From Bacteroidia bacterium (lineage in GTDB: Bacteria; Bacteroidota; Bacteroidia; Bacteroidales; Paludibacteraceae), in assembly GCA_009929445.1 (NCBI GenBank), contig SAAL01000032.1:1-35323 (forward strand): a DNA stretch of 35,323 bases. Direction: 5' to 3'. Every line of letters begins with the position of its first letter. Position 1 is the first letter of the stretch. Made by a program: the position numbers and the translations under genes. Shown one piece after another: positions 23,796-33,494 of this stretch. The notes beneath the pieces are model-generated. The model had not been told where the DNA came from. It did no database searches and saw only the letters and a list, made by a program, of their open reading frames with translations.

Positions 23796-25616
23796 ATGCG
23801 CACCATCGAACTTCTATCGCCCGCCAAAAACCTGGAATGTGGTTTGGCTGCTGTCAATCACGGTGCAGACGCTGTTTATATCGGTGCACCGATGTTCAGT
23901 GCCCGCGCTGCAGCCGGAAATTCACTGGCTGATATTGAACAGCTTATCAGTTATGCCCACCGCTACCGCAGCAAAGTACTAGTGGCATTGAATACCGTGC
24001 TGACTGACAGTCAGCTAACAGAAGCCCAAAAATTAATCACTCAGATTTATGAAACAGGAGCTGATGCTTTGATTGTGCAGGACCTGGGCATACTTCAACT
24101 GGATTTGCCTCCAATCGAACTCCACGCCAGCACGCAGACCGATAACCGGACTGTTGAAAAGGTGAAATTTCTACAGGATGCAGGTTTCTCAAGGGTGGTG
24201 CTGGCAAGGGAATTGACGCTGAACCAGATACGACAAATCAGCAGTCAGACCGATGTCGAACTCGAATGTTTTGTGCATGGCGCCTTGTGTGTAAGCTACA
24301 GCGGGCAATGCTACATCAGCCAGGCAATGACCGGACGCAGTGCCAATCGCGGTGAATGCGCTCAATATTGCAGGCTGCCGTATCAGCTTACCGACAGCAA
24401 CGGACAGGTACTCGTGAAAAACAAACACTTGCTTTCGCTCAAAGACCTCGATTTATCCGACCACCTGGAGGAATTGACCGATGCCGGGGTAACTTCGTTC
24501 AAAATTGAAGGCAGACTGAAGGATGCCGATTATGTGAAAAATATTACGGCTTACTACAGAAAGAAACTGGATGCAATTTTGGAAAAAAGGAGCGACATAA
24601 AAAAATCATCACAAGGAACTATAACTTTCTTTTTTGAACCAAATCCGGACAAAAGTTTCAGAAGAAGTGCCACCGATTATTTCCTCAACGGACGCCATCG
24701 GGATATCAGTCAGCCCGAAACACCGAAATCCGTTGGTGAGGAAATCGGAATCATCACGTATGTTTCAGCTCAGTATATCGAAATAAAAACAGAAAAGGAT
24801 ATTCACAACGGCGACGGATTGTGTTTTTTTGCCAAAGACGGAACCCTGAGCGGTTTTCGGGTTAACCGGGTGGAAGGGAAGAGGATATTCCCGGCAGAAA
24901 TGCCTGTAACAGAACGTAATATATTGCTTTACAGAAATCAGGATCATGAATTTGATAAAATCCTGGCCGGTAAAACATCCGAACGAAAAATCGGAGTTGA
25001 TATTCGGTTTTCAGAGACTTCCGATGGATTTTCAATTCAAATTACCGATGAAGAAGGTATATCGGACGGTTGTGAGTTTGTATCCGAAAAGCAACCTGCC
25101 AATAATGCCGAACGTGCTCTACAGACCATCGAAAGTCAGCTGACAAAACTGGGAAATACCATTTATACGGCTCGTAACGTTGATATTTCGGTTAGCGCGC
25201 CCTGGTTTCTGCCTGCTTCCGCACTCAACGAGTGGCGGCGGCAAACCATTGAATTGCTCGACGAAAAACGGCTGAAAGCTTACATCACCCGAAAAAGAAA
25301 ACCGGCAAACACCGAAGCCGTTTTCCCTGAAAAAAAACTGACTTATCTTGGCAATGTTACCAATGAACGGGCACGTGAATTTTATTTGAAGCATGGAGTG
25401 GAAGAGGTAATGCCCGGTTTCGAAGTCATCGCCGAACCCGATGTGCCGTTGATGTTTTGTAAACATTGCATTAAATATTCCCTGGGCTGGTGTCCGAAAG
25501 AAGGTTACAGGGCCACATTCCGTGAACCGCTCTACATCACTTACAAAAATCAGCAGTTTCAGCTCGAATTTGACTGCCGCAAATGCGAAATGATGGTGAA
25601 GAAAAGAAAAGATTAA
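23796..25616 (+). CDS. U32-family protein, RlhA-like (tRNA/rRNA hydroxylation type)
   Basis: 606 residues. N-terminal TIM-barrel of U32 (ELLSPAKNLECGLAAVNHGA, DAVYIGAPMFSARA) with the signature ELECFVHGALCVSYSGQCYI and Cys165, Cys172, Cys188, Cys192, the four ligands for an Fe-S cluster in this family. The long C-terminal part with SVGEEIGIITYVSAQYIEIK fits the arrangement of E. coli RlhA (YdcP), which hydroxylates C2501 of 23S rRNA, rather than the shorter TrhP. A second Cys group ends the protein (FCKHCIKYSLGWC, CRKCEM). Older databases call this peptidase U32; protease activity is doubtful. It follows metA by 7 bp; the two are not functionally linked in any way I know. Confidence 0.88.
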   Translation: MRTIELLSPAKNLECGLAAVNHGADAVYIGAPMFSARAAAGNSLADIEQLISYAHRYRSKVLVALNTVLTDSQLTEAQKLITQIYETGADALIVQDLGILQLDLPPIELHASTQTDNRTVEKVKFLQDAGFSRVVLARELTLNQIRQISSQTDVELECFVHGALCVSYSGQCYISQAMTGRSANRGECAQYCRLPYQLTDSNGQVLVKNKHLLSLKDLDLSDHLEELTDAGVTSFKIEGRLKDADYVKNITAYYRKKLDAILEKRSDIKKSSQGTITFFFEPNPDKSFRRSATDYFLNGRHRDISQPETPKSVGEEIGIITYVSAQYIEIKTEKDIHNGDGLCFFAKDGTLSGFRVNRVEGKRIFPAEMPVTERNILLYRNQDHEFDKILAGKTSERKIGVDIRFSETSDGFSIQITDEEGISDGCEFVSEKQPANNAERALQTIESQLTKLGNTIYTARNVDISVSAPWFLPASALNEWRRQTIELLDEKRLKAYITRKRKPANTEAVFPEKKLTYLGNVTNERAREFYLKHGVEEVMPGFEVIAEPDVPLMFCKHCIKYSLGWCPKEGYRATFREPLYITYKNQQFQLEFDCRKCEMMVKKRKD

Positions 25617-25653
25617 AAAAATCCATACCCGAATCGGGATATGGATTTTTTTT
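25616..25653. terminator. Terminator between the U32 and CotH genes
   Basis: Hairpin ATCCATACCC / GGG(A)TATGGAT with a short loop, flanked by A6 on the left and T9 on the right, overlapping the U32 stop codon. The T tract serves the plus-strand operon and the A tract the convergent CotH gene. Confidence 0.85.
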
Positions 25654-25681
25654 TCTTTTGCCAGAAAATAATCAGATAAAA

Positions 25682-28600
25682 TTACTTTTTAATAAACCTG
25701 AATTTCTCATTTCCGGCTGTAAGTATGTAAACGCCGGGTTTCAGGTTGCTTAATTCCAATCGTATTTTTTCGTCGTTGCTGGTCTGTTGCATCAGCACTT
25801 TGCCGGTGAGGTCAATTACGCGGATCAGTCTGTTCTGCGCATTTTCAACAATCAGATAATTATCAGCCAGCGTTGGATACATTCGTGCGGTGAGGCGGAT
25901 GTCGTCGGTAGACGTCTGGTTGCTGTTGGCAAGATTGCAGGTCGGACTTGTTACAAGCCAAGTGCTGCTGCCATCGGGGATGCGTGAGTAGCTCATGTTT
26001 TGCTCCATGTACGGGAATGTCACTCTGTCCATTTCGGTCAGCTGGCCCAGGTAGTTGAGGCGCGACAAGGTCACCGTTTCACCGTCTTTACTTAGTTTGA
26101 AACTGGCATGCAATACTCCCTGAGACGATTCATCATCGGCCCGGATTACCAGCCGGCCTTTGGCCGGAATGGTGGTGAGCGCAGCATTTGTAGCCGGTAT
26201 CTGATACAACGTGGGATTGGCCGGTGTGTCCGATATGTACCAACCAGCAATGTTCACTTCGCGGTTGCTGTTGTTGAAAATTTCGATATAATCGTCTTTA
26301 TCACCGAATTCATCTGCTATGATTGTGTTAGAAGCAACAATTTCATTAATCACCACCTGCAGATCTTTGTCGGGATCTTCGCCTGAGTTTTTCTCGTAAA
26401 TGGCCCGGATATTAAACGTACCGGTAAGTGTGGAGGCGTACACCGGTGATAAAATTACCTGTGATTCTCCCGAAATGGTGCAGGTAAACTGAAGATTGAA
26501 TATCAGGTCGGAACTATTGGCGCCGGTTTGATGTACTTCCACCGCTATCACGTTATTGCCTTCGGTGAGGAGGTTTTTGGGCACAGTAAATGTACCTGTT
26601 ACTCCATTGTTGTAAGTGGTTGAGTAGGTATTGAAAGTAAGCGTTCCGGCGGGCATGTTTACCCTTCCCACTTCGGTTCCGTTTACATAAACGGCAGCGC
26701 CGTCGTCCACGAAAGTGCTTATTTCAAAATTATCCTTCGATGCCAGATCCGTAATATTCACTGTTTTACGGAAATAGGCGGTGGGATATTTGTTGTTCGC
26801 ATCGCTGCCGTAACCGATTACAGTGGTGTGCCCCAGTCCTCCGTAACCCAACGAAGCGATGCCGGTTTTCCATCCGCTGTCGGAGTAGCCGGGTGAAAAC
26901 CAGTTTGAGGCGGGCATTGCATTTCCATCCCAGTACTTCCAGATGCTCCCGTTAGCTATCAGCATTTGAGAATTGGAACCTGCGGGTATCTCCCATTGTT
27001 TGAAGGTGTATCCGGGTACAGATTTGGCTTCGAGTGTATATGCCTGATTTTTAAAGTATTTCAGGTTGATTTGAGCGTCCTGAATGGTTTCAGCATTGAA
27101 TTTATACGTTGCTTTCGGGTTATTAGAACTGATTTGAATTTCGGCAGTGCCCGCATTATTCATAAAACGGGCTCCGATAAAGTTCATCATCGAAGTCGGC
27201 CGGTTGGCCGAAAATCCTTTCATAATGCTGATGTCGGTGTTGAAATCGCGTCCCTGCCCCCATTTGTTTTTATGATAAACTATTTCTGTTCGGATTTTCG
27301 CAGCCAGACTGTCGAGAATGGCATTTGCCCGGTTCACTTCGAAAGTTGATGAAATCTGGATTGCAAATTTGTCAATAAATCGCTTCCTGAATGTTTCATT
27401 GAGCACAAGTCGCCGCAGCAGCAGTGTTGACCAGGGCGCATTTGCCGGCAATGATCCTGCTTCTTCGCCCAGCGCCCAGATTAATGTGTTGTGTGTGTGA
27501 TCATTACTCCAGATGTTGTAACCGAAATCGGTATCGTAAAGTATCCAGCGCCATTTGCCACCGTCTTTTTTCTTCCAGGCTTTTACGTTGTTGTGAGGCC
27601 AGTCAGTATTTCGCAGATATATTTCTGTAAGGAAATAATCCATGAAATTATCCATATCCATCATAGTACAAACATTGTCGTAAACAGCTTTTTGGGTAAT
27701 ATCGCTGTTGGATACGTAGTTTGTCAGTTTTTTGAATTCGGAATCGTAGTCCATTTCCCACGATTCAACCAGGAAGATATCTTCTTCGTCGTATCCGTAG
27801 TTTGAATACACAAAATCTTCGTCGCTGCGTTCGCGAAGGTTCTGAATGCCGTAGTAAACGCCATTCATAAAGCATACAGCCGGTTCATAGGCAATGCAGT
27901 CGAGATTCATGCGCTTCATCACGAGCGATTGCATGTATCCGTCGCGCATCATGGAGTGATCGAAGTCGTTGCCTGAATTGCGCAGCATGATGCTCCGGTA
28001 TTTCATTCCGGGTTTGGTGGCTTTGAAAATATCGTAATCAAATTTATTATCTCCGTATTTCTTGGTTGGATTTAGTATCAGTGATTTCTGTCCGTTCATG
28101 CGTGTCCATCCGCCGGCTATCCGGATATCCACTTCCTGATTGATGCGTGAAACGTTGGTGGTGTCATACAGTTCGATGTTTGCTGCCCGGTCCCAGTCCT
28201 GATTCCAGTTGGCGGGTGTATTCATACCGTTACCGGTAATGCCGTTTGTTCCTTGCACATAAATGCCTATCGTGTTGTCGGTCAGGTTTTTCTGTTCGGT
28301 GACCACTGAAACGACCGGCAGTCTGAAATTTCGTTCGCCGATAAAATAGGTGCAACTGGCTATGTCGCTTGATAGCTTGTTGCGCGAAAAGCATCGTGCT
28401 CTGATTATTGAAGTTCGGGAGATGCTGATGACAGATCCGGGTGTGTAACGAATGTGACTTCTGGTGGGTTCAGCACCATTTGTGGTGTAATAAATGGTAT
28501 CGCCTGTCATCGGCGAATCCAGTGTAACGTATATAGGTGTGTTGTAGAATCCGCCTTTGGTCACGAATACCGGTTTGGCACAACGCTCCGTTGCGCTTTT

Positions 28601-29080
28601 TTTCCCGTTGTTGGTTGATCCGGAGCTGTATTGTTCAAAATAGGTCCATTCGAGGCTGCCATCGCTTACCCTTCCGTATGAAATGTTGCGGTACTGTGCG
28701 GGATACATCACGTTATCAATCACTTGTCCGCTCTCATTGAGCAGGTAAAGTACACCGCCTTCGGGCTTTAGCCTGAAACTGGCGTGTCCGCTTCTGTCGC
28801 TCCTTTCGAACCACAGTACGCTGTATCCGCGGGGTGAAATCATTTTCGATACCGGAGGATGCCATTTTTTAGGTTGAGTGAGATCGTCGGTGAAGTAATA
28901 GCTATACTGATTATAAGACATGGTGGTGCTTGTATTATAAAGTTCCACCCACATTGAATAATTGTAACTGTCATCTATCACTGCCGAAACATTATTTGTC
29001 ATCAACTCGTTTATTTTCAGTTGAGCAGCAAGGGTGTTGGTTAGTAAGACTAATAACAGAAAAAGTACCTGTTTTTTCAT
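25682..29080 (-). CDS. Secreted CotH-kinase-family protein with lamin-tail domains and type IX secretion tail
   Basis: 1132 residues: signal peptide 1-19; lamin-tail domain about 20-150 (KINELMTNN, WVELYN); chitobiase-C-terminal-type domain about 165-245 (PIYVTLDSPMTGDTIYYTTNGAEPTRS); CotH domain about 253-610 with RIAGGWTR, LRNSGNDFDHSMMRDGY and the acidic pair Asp516/Asp518 in WILYDTDFGY; a beta-sandwich about 710-870 (ISTFVDDGAAVYVNG); a second lamin-tail domain about 908-1045 (VINEIVASN, DYIEIFNNSN); and a T9SS type A tail about 1065-1132 (VIDLTGKVLMQQT, LKPGVYIL). Spore-coat CotH is a protein kinase; the role of the secreted Bacteroidota relatives is not established. A monocistronic gene between two terminators. 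Confidence 0.88.
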   Translation of the reverse strand: MKKQVLFLLLVLLTNTLAAQLKINELMTNNVSAVIDDSYNYSMWVELYNTSTTMSYNQYSYYFTDDLTQPKKWHPPVSKMISPRGYSVLWFERSDRSGHASFRLKPEGGVLYLLNESGQVIDNVMYPAQYRNISYGRVSDGSLEWTYFEQYSSGSTNNGKKSATERCAKPVFVTKGGFYNTPIYVTLDSPMTGDTIYYTTNGAEPTRSHIRYTPGSVISISRTSIIRARCFSRNKLSSDIASCTYFIGERNFRLPVVSVVTEQKNLTDNTIGIYVQGTNGITGNGMNTPANWNQDWDRAANIELYDTTNVSRINQEVDIRIAGGWTRMNGQKSLILNPTKKYGDNKFDYDIFKATKPGMKYRSIMLRNSGNDFDHSMMRDGYMQSLVMKRMNLDCIAYEPAVCFMNGVYYGIQNLRERSDEDFVYSNYGYDEEDIFLVESWEMDYDSEFKKLTNYVSNSDITQKAVYDNVCTMMDMDNFMDYFLTEIYLRNTDWPHNNVKAWKKKDGGKWRWILYDTDFGYNIWSNDHTHNTLIWALGEEAGSLPANAPWSTLLLRRLVLNETFRKRFIDKFAIQISSTFEVNRANAILDSLAAKIRTEIVYHKNKWGQGRDFNTDISIMKGFSANRPTSMMNFIGARFMNNAGTAEIQISSNNPKATYKFNAETIQDAQINLKYFKNQAYTLEAKSVPGYTFKQWEIPAGSNSQMLIANGSIWKYWDGNAMPASNWFSPGYSDSGWKTGIASLGYGGLGHTTVIGYGSDANNKYPTAYFRKTVNITDLASKDNFEISTFVDDGAAVYVNGTEVGRVNMPAGTLTFNTYSTTYNNGVTGTFTVPKNLLTEGNNVIAVEVHQTGANSSDLIFNLQFTCTISGESQVILSPVYASTLTGTFNIRAIYEKNSGEDPDKDLQVVINEIVASNTIIADEFGDKDDYIEIFNNSNREVNIAGWYISDTPANPTLYQIPATNAALTTIPAKGRLVIRADDESSQGVLHASFKLSKDGETVTLSRLNYLGQLTEMDRVTFPYMEQNMSYSRIPDGSSTWLVTSPTCNLANSNQTSTDDIRLTARMYPTLADNYLIVENAQNRLIRVIDLTGKVLMQQTSNDEKIRLELSNLKPGVYILTAGNEKFRFIKK

Positions 29081-29155
29081 GGTTAATGGCTATGAGATCC
29101 TTCATTCGGACTACAATATCTGTTCCGAACTTATTGAAATGATGTTATTTTAAAA

Positions 29156-29190
29156 AAGGAATAAGGGAAACCGAGATTCCCTTATTCCTT
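29156..29190 (-). terminator. Rho-independent terminator of recA
   Basis: 14-bp perfect stem (29156-29169 with 29177-29190), loop ACCGAGA on the plus strand; on the minus strand it ends GGAATAAGGGAA...TTCCCTTATTCC followed by T6. It lies about 80 nt after the recA stop. Confidence 0.88.
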
Positions 29191-29270
29191 TGATGTAATG
29201 ACAGTTATAATTTTTTACAAAAAAAGATCAGAATCAGATGTGATTAATCTGTATGTATTTAAGGTGTTTT

Positions 29271-30290
29271 TTATTTTGTTGTGATGGCTTCCATGATTTT
29301 GGCTTCCAGTTCGGCAGCCAGATCCGGATTTTCTTTCATCACATTTTTGGTGGCATCACGTCCCTGCGCAAGTTTTGTATCGCCATAGCTAAACCACGAG
29401 CCGCTTTTTTTCACAATGCCGTATTCCACTCCGAGATCAACTATTTCACCTGCCCGTGAGATTCCCTCACCGAACATAATGTCAAATTCAGCTTTGCGGA
29501 ATGGCGGTGCTACTTTGTTTTTCACCACTTTTACTCTCACCTGATTACCGATAGCATCGTCGCCGTCTTTCAGCTGGCTTACGCGGCGAATATCCAGACG
29601 AACCGAAGAATAGAATTTGAGGGCATTACCACCGGTAGTTGTTTCCGGATTTCCAAACATTACGCCTATTTTCTCACGCAACTGATTGATAAAGATACAT
29701 GTAGTATTTGTTTTGCTGATGTTGGCGGTAAGTTTTCGCAGCGCCTGCGACATGAGGCGGGCCTGAAGTCCGACGTTGGAATCGCCCATATCACCTTCAA
29801 TTTCTTTGCGGGGCGTTAGTGCAGCCACCGAGTCAATCACAACAATATCCACAGCTGCCGAACGGATGAGCTGATCGGCTATTTCGAGTGCCTGTTCGCC
29901 GTCGTCGGGCTGAGAAATGAGCAGTTCATCGGTGTTCACACCCAGTTTTTCGGCATAGTAGCGGTCAAATGCATGTTCGGCATCAATGAAAGCTGCAATA
30001 CCACCTGTCTTTTGTGCTTCTGCTATGGCGTGGATAGCCAGTGTGGTTTTACCGGATGCTTCAGGTCCGTAAATCTCTATCACGCGTCCGCGTGGATAGC
30101 CTCCCACGCCTAATGCTGCATTCAGACCAATGGATCCGGTAGGTATTACCGCCACTTTGATCACTTCGCTGTCGCCCATGCGCATAATGGCACCTTTGCC
30201 GTAATCTTTATCAATTTTGTCCATAGCCAGCTGTAAAGCTCTCAGTTTCTCGCTTACCGGACTGGTGTTTTCTTCCTTGTTCTTAGCCAT
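29271..30290 (-). CDS. recA: Recombinase RecA
   Basis: 339 residues from the ATG at 30290 ([20 protein letters not shown]); a TTG at 30305 is in frame but the ATG is preferred. Walker [11 protein letters not shown], Walker [13 protein letters not shown], loop-2 region [20 protein letters not shown], and the C-terminal domain from about 270 ending [13 protein letters not shown]. RecA forms filaments on single-stranded DNA for strand exchange and for LexA self-cleavage. The acidic tail is short. A -7 box lies at 30331-30338. The uvrD/pcrA-type helicase gene is immediately upstream on the same strand. Confidence 0.98.
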   Translation of the reverse strand: MAKNKEENTSPVSEKLRALQLAMDKIDKDYGKGAIMRMGDSEVIKVAVIPTGSIGLNAALGVGGYPRGRVIEIYGPEASGKTTLAIHAIAEAQKTGGIAAFIDAEHAFDRYYAEKLGVNTDELLISQPDDGEQALEIADQLIRSAAVDIVVIDSVAALTPRKEIEGDMGDSNVGLQARLMSQALRKLTANISKTNTTCIFINQLREKIGVMFGNPETTTGGNALKFYSSVRLDIRRVSQLKDGDDAIGNQVRVKVVKNKVAPPFRKAEFDIMFGEGISRAGEIVDLGVEYGIVKKSGSWFSYGDTKLAQGRDATKNVMKENPDLAAELEAKIMEAITTK

Positions 30291-30330
30291 ATTGTTTTTT
30301 TTCAAAAATTGTTTTTAGATATTTTTCTTA

Positions 30331-30338
30331 CAAAGATA
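30331..30338 (-). promoter_or_regulatory. -7 promoter element of recA
   Basis: TATCTTTG on the minus strand, exact TAnnTTTG, about 40 nt before the recA ATG; the -33 is not clear. It lies between the helicase stop (30365) and recA, so recA has its own promoter. No LexA-box-like palindrome was recognised. Confidence 0.55.
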
Positions 30339-30364
30339 AAAATTTTTATCAGAACTTTTTACAT

Positions 30365-32680
30365 CTACTTCAATATTTCCAGCCTGGCAAATTTCAGCAG
30401 CAATGATTTTACCCCTTTCTCGCCGAAATCTATTTCCGCTTTTTCGTTACCATCGGCAAGGGTGGTTTTAATCACTTTTCCGATTCCGAAAATTCCGTGT
30501 TTTACAAATGTTCCTACAGGCAGATTTGTGTTTTCTACCGGCGTTTCACTTTCGGTGGAAGGACTCATTTTTTTAAGTTTTCGTGGCTGTGCCGGCTCTT
30601 TTAACGGTTCGGATGAAGCGGGTCTGAAGGAATTCTGCCTGAACCGGTTACGTTCAATTTCCACCTCATCGTCCCACCGGTTGAAGAACGCATTTTTGTC
30701 GGTCGTGGTGCTTACTTCGTCGTTGTATTCCAGAAATTTTCGGTCAATGTCTTTCAAAAAACGGCTTGGATTGGCAAAATTTGTCTGTCCGTTTCTGAAC
30801 CGTGATTTTGAATAACTGATAAAGCAGTTTTCTTCGGCCCGGGTGATGGCCACGTAGAACAATCGCCGTTCTTCTTCCATTTCTCGTGGAGTTTCGGCAT
30901 AAGGCGACGGGAAAAGCTGTTCTTCCATGCCTACAATGAATACGCATCTGAACTCCAGTCCTTTAGCTGCATGAATGGTCATCAGTGTCACTTTATCTTC
31001 GTTTTCATCTTTTTCGGTGTCCTGGTCGGTGAGCAGCGAGACTTCCGAAAGGAAATCCGTCAGCGTTACCGTTTCGGCATGTTCCTCTTTTCTTTTGTTT
31101 TCCGAAAATTCGTGAATGGCTTTGAGCAGTTCCTGCACGTTGTCAACGCGGCTCAGGCTTTCGGCCGAACGGTCGTTCATGGCATCGGCTATTACTCCTG
31201 TAGTCTTTACAATGCTGTCGGCCAGTTCGTAGGCGTCGAGCGTGTCAATCTGTGCAGCGAACACGTCAATCATGTCCCTGAACTGTGCCAGTCTGGTAGC
31301 TGTGCCGGCATTTACGTTCAGATTGTATTTGAGCATATCGTGCAGTACGCTCCAGATACTTACACCGTGAAGCTGCGCCGTACTGCTCAGTTTATCCACT
31401 GTTACATCGCCAATGCCGCGTGCCGGATAGTTGATGACCCGCTTCAGTGCTTCTTCATCGTTGCTGTTTGTTACGAGCCGGAAATAGGATATTACATCTT
31501 TTATTTCTTTTCGCTGGTAGAATGAAAGTCCGCCGTAAATGCGGTAAGGAATGTTTTGCTTCCGCAGCGCTTCTTCCATCACGCGCGATTGCGAATTGGT
31601 ACGGTAAAGCACCGCAATGTGGCTGTATGTCAGATTCTCAGTTTTCTGAAGCCTGGCTATGCTGTTGGCAACATTAAATGCCTCTTCGAAGTCGGTCAGC
31701 ACGGAGGTGACCTGTATCAGATTTCCTTCTTCTTTTTCTGAGAAAATATTTTTACGGATCTGTTCCGAATTCTTGTCTATCAGGCTGTTGGCCGCTTTCA
31801 CAATGTTTTTTGTCGATCGGTAATTTTGTTCCAGTTTGAAAAGCCTGGCATTACGGTATGTCTGCTGAAATTTCAGAATATTGTCGATGTTGGCTCCGCG
31901 GAATGAATAGATGCTTTGTGCATCGTCGCCTACCACGCAAATGCGCTCGTGGCGTTCGGCAAGTTTTTTTACTATCAGGTACTGTGCAAAATTGGTGTCC
32001 TGATATTCGTCAACGAGAATATAAGCGAAGCTGTGCTGATATTTTGCCAGTATTTGCGGATGATCGCGAAAAAGAATGTTGGTCTGAAGCAGCAAATCGT
32101 CAAAATCCATGGCATTTGCCTGTTTACAGCGGTTGGCATAGATGGCGTAAATCTCGCCGGTGCGTGGTATGCGCGACTGGATATCGGATTTCAGAAAATC
32201 GGGATTTTTCACATAATCCTGCGCCGTGTACAAATTGTTTTTAGCACTTGAAATACGCGAATGGATGTTTCCGGGTTTATAGATTTTATCATCCAGCTTC
32301 ATTTCTTTGATGATGCTTTTTATCAGGCTTTTGCTGTCGGAGGTGTCGTAGATGGTGAAATCTTTGGTATAACCGATCAGCGATGCCTCGTTGCGCAGGA
32401 TACGCGAAAAAATGGCATGAAAAGTACCCATCCACAGGTAGCGTGAAGTCTGAAAACCAACGAGTTCGCCTATGCGCCGGCGCATTTCGCGGGCAGCCTT
32501 GTTGGTGAAGGTGAGTGCCAGAATAGAAGCGGGTGAAACGCCCTGAGTAAGCAGGTAGGCTATCTTGTATGTAAGTACGCGCGTTTTGCCCGAACCGGCT
32601 CCGGCTATCACCAGCGAAGGTCCGTCGGTGTAGGTCACTGCTTCCAGCTGACTTTTATTTAGTTCGTTGAGAAAATCCAT
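30365..32680 (-). CDS. UvrD/PcrA-type superfamily 1A DNA helicase
   Basis: 771 residues, close to the usual 720-780. Motifs in order: Q motif LNKSQLEAV (7-15), Walker A AGAGSGKTRVLTYKIAYLL, motif Ia LALTFTNKAAREMRRRIGEL, motif II VDEYQDTNFAQY, motif III VVGDDAQSIYSFRGA, motif IV LEQNYRSTKNIVKAAN, motif V TLMTIHAAKGLEFRCVFIVG and motif VI EEERRLFYVAITRAEE. A 3'-5' helicase of excision repair, mismatch repair and replication-conflict resolution. The C-terminal end (PVGTFVKHGIFGIGKVIKT) is the Tudor-like RNA-polymerase-binding domain of PcrA. A C-rich repeat-like element abuts the start codon. Confidence 0.96.
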   Translation of the reverse strand: MDFLNELNKSQLEAVTYTDGPSLVIAGAGSGKTRVLTYKIAYLLTQGVSPASILALTFTNKAAREMRRRIGELVGFQTSRYLWMGTFHAIFSRILRNEASLIGYTKDFTIYDTSDSKSLIKSIIKEMKLDDKIYKPGNIHSRISSAKNNLYTAQDYVKNPDFLKSDIQSRIPRTGEIYAIYANRCKQANAMDFDDLLLQTNILFRDHPQILAKYQHSFAYILVDEYQDTNFAQYLIVKKLAERHERICVVGDDAQSIYSFRGANIDNILKFQQTYRNARLFKLEQNYRSTKNIVKAANSLIDKNSEQIRKNIFSEKEEGNLIQVTSVLTDFEEAFNVANSIARLQKTENLTYSHIAVLYRTNSQSRVMEEALRKQNIPYRIYGGLSFYQRKEIKDVISYFRLVTNSNDEEALKRVINYPARGIGDVTVDKLSSTAQLHGVSIWSVLHDMLKYNLNVNAGTATRLAQFRDMIDVFAAQIDTLDAYELADSIVKTTGVIADAMNDRSAESLSRVDNVQELLKAIHEFSENKRKEEHAETVTLTDFLSEVSLLTDQDTEKDENEDKVTLMTIHAAKGLEFRCVFIVGMEEQLFPSPYAETPREMEEERRLFYVAITRAEENCFISYSKSRFRNGQTNFANPSRFLKDIDRKFLEYNDEVSTTTDKNAFFNRWDDEVEIERNRFRQNSFRPASSEPLKEPAQPRKLKKMSPSTESETPVENTNLPVGTFVKHGIFGIGKVIKTTLADGNEKAEIDFGEKGVKSLLLKFARLEILK

Positions 32681-32683
32681 TTG

Positions 32684-32715
32684 TAGCCCCCTAAATCCCC
32701 CTCAAAGGGGACTTT
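32684..32715. repeat. C-rich intergenic element abutting the helicase start
   Basis: Plus-strand core CCCCCTAAATCCCCCTCAAA followed by GGGGACTTTTT; it contains the hairpin CCCCT(CAA)AGGGG (32698-32710). The pattern resembles short intergenic repeats scattered in many Bacteroidota genomes (recalled, not searched). On the minus strand its GGGGG is 7 nt before the helicase ATG and could serve as a ribosome-binding sequence. Confidence 0.55.
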
Positions 32716-32896
32716 TTGGTTTGTAAATTAATATATCAGGAAGAAATTATAGTGATATTTTTGTTTATTTTAAAAAAATAGCAACAACTTTTGCTGCAAT
32801 CAAAGAAATCAATTAAACCATAAAAAATCACAGTTCAGACTTCAGTTCACAAAATTACTAATTTGCACTTAATTATCAGAAAATAGTTATCAACAA

Positions 32897-32927
32897 CTTG
32901 CTTTTTGAATGAAAATAGGTAGATTTG
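32897..32927 (+). promoter_or_regulatory. Promoter of the acyltransferase/omega-amidase genes
   Basis: TTG (32898-32900), exactly 19 nt, then TAGATTTG (32920-32927), a full -33/-7 match. Transcription should begin near 32932-32934, so an ATG at 32909 would not be on the message; the ATG at 32951 is the start. Confidence 0.7.
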
Positions 32928-32950
32928 TGAAATTTTTAACAGCTAACGAT

Positions 32951-33493
32951 ATGAATTTAAGTAGGTGGATTTTAAAACTTGCCGGTTGGAAATCGGTTTA
33001 TCAGGTTGAAGAGCCGGCCAAAAGTGTGATTTGTGTAGCTCCTCACACAAGCAACTGGGATTTTATCATCGGAAAATTGTACTATTGGTCGCTGAATAAA
33101 AAAGCCGGTTTTCTGATGAAGAAATCGTGGTTTTTCTTTCCCATGGGGTGTCTTTTCAGAGCCATGGGCGGGATTCCGATTGACCGGAGCAAACGTACGT
33201 CGGTAACGCAGCAAATGGTTGAGGAATTTAACCGGCGGTCGGTTTTTCACCTTGCCATCACACCTGAAGGAACCCGCAAACCTAATCCTGATTGGAAAAA
33301 AGGATTTTATTACATCGCGAAAGGTGCGGGTGTACCTATTCAGCTTGCTTATTTGGATTTTGGAAAAAGGGAAATGGGTATTACCGAAGTCTTTTATCCA
33401 ACGGACGATGAAGAGGCTGATTTTAAGCATATTTTTAATTATTACAAAGGTGTAGAAGCCAAAAAACCGGAGAATTTTTTAATTCCGGAATAA
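32951..33493 (+). CDS. Lysophospholipid acyltransferase (PlsC-like)
   Basis: 180 residues from the ATG at 32951 (MNLSRWILKLAGWKSVYQVE), chosen because the promoter at 32897-32927 lies downstream of the earlier in-frame ATG (32909). The acyltransferase motif I HTSNWD (32-37, H-x4-D) and motif III PEGTR (105-109) are present, as is FRAMGGIPIDR (79-89), which matches motif II. The protein is short with one hydrophobic segment; this subgroup is frequent in Bacteroidota and likely adds an acyl chain to a glycerophospholipid or lysolipid at the inner membrane. The exact acceptor is unknown. The omega-amidase gene follows after 60 bp. Confidence 0.88.
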   Translation: MNLSRWILKLAGWKSVYQVEEPAKSVICVAPHTSNWDFIIGKLYYWSLNKKAGFLMKKSWFFFPMGCLFRAMGGIPIDRSKRTSVTQQMVEEFNRRSVFHLAITPEGTRKPNPDWKKGFYYIAKGAGVPIQLAYLDFGKREMGITEVFYPTDDEEADFKHIFNYYKGVEAKKPENFLIPE

Positions 33494-33494
33494 T

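Noticed and set aside
30971-31525. 184-codon plus-strand open frame
   Set aside because: It is antisense to the UvrD/PcrA helicase, all of whose motifs are present on the other strand.
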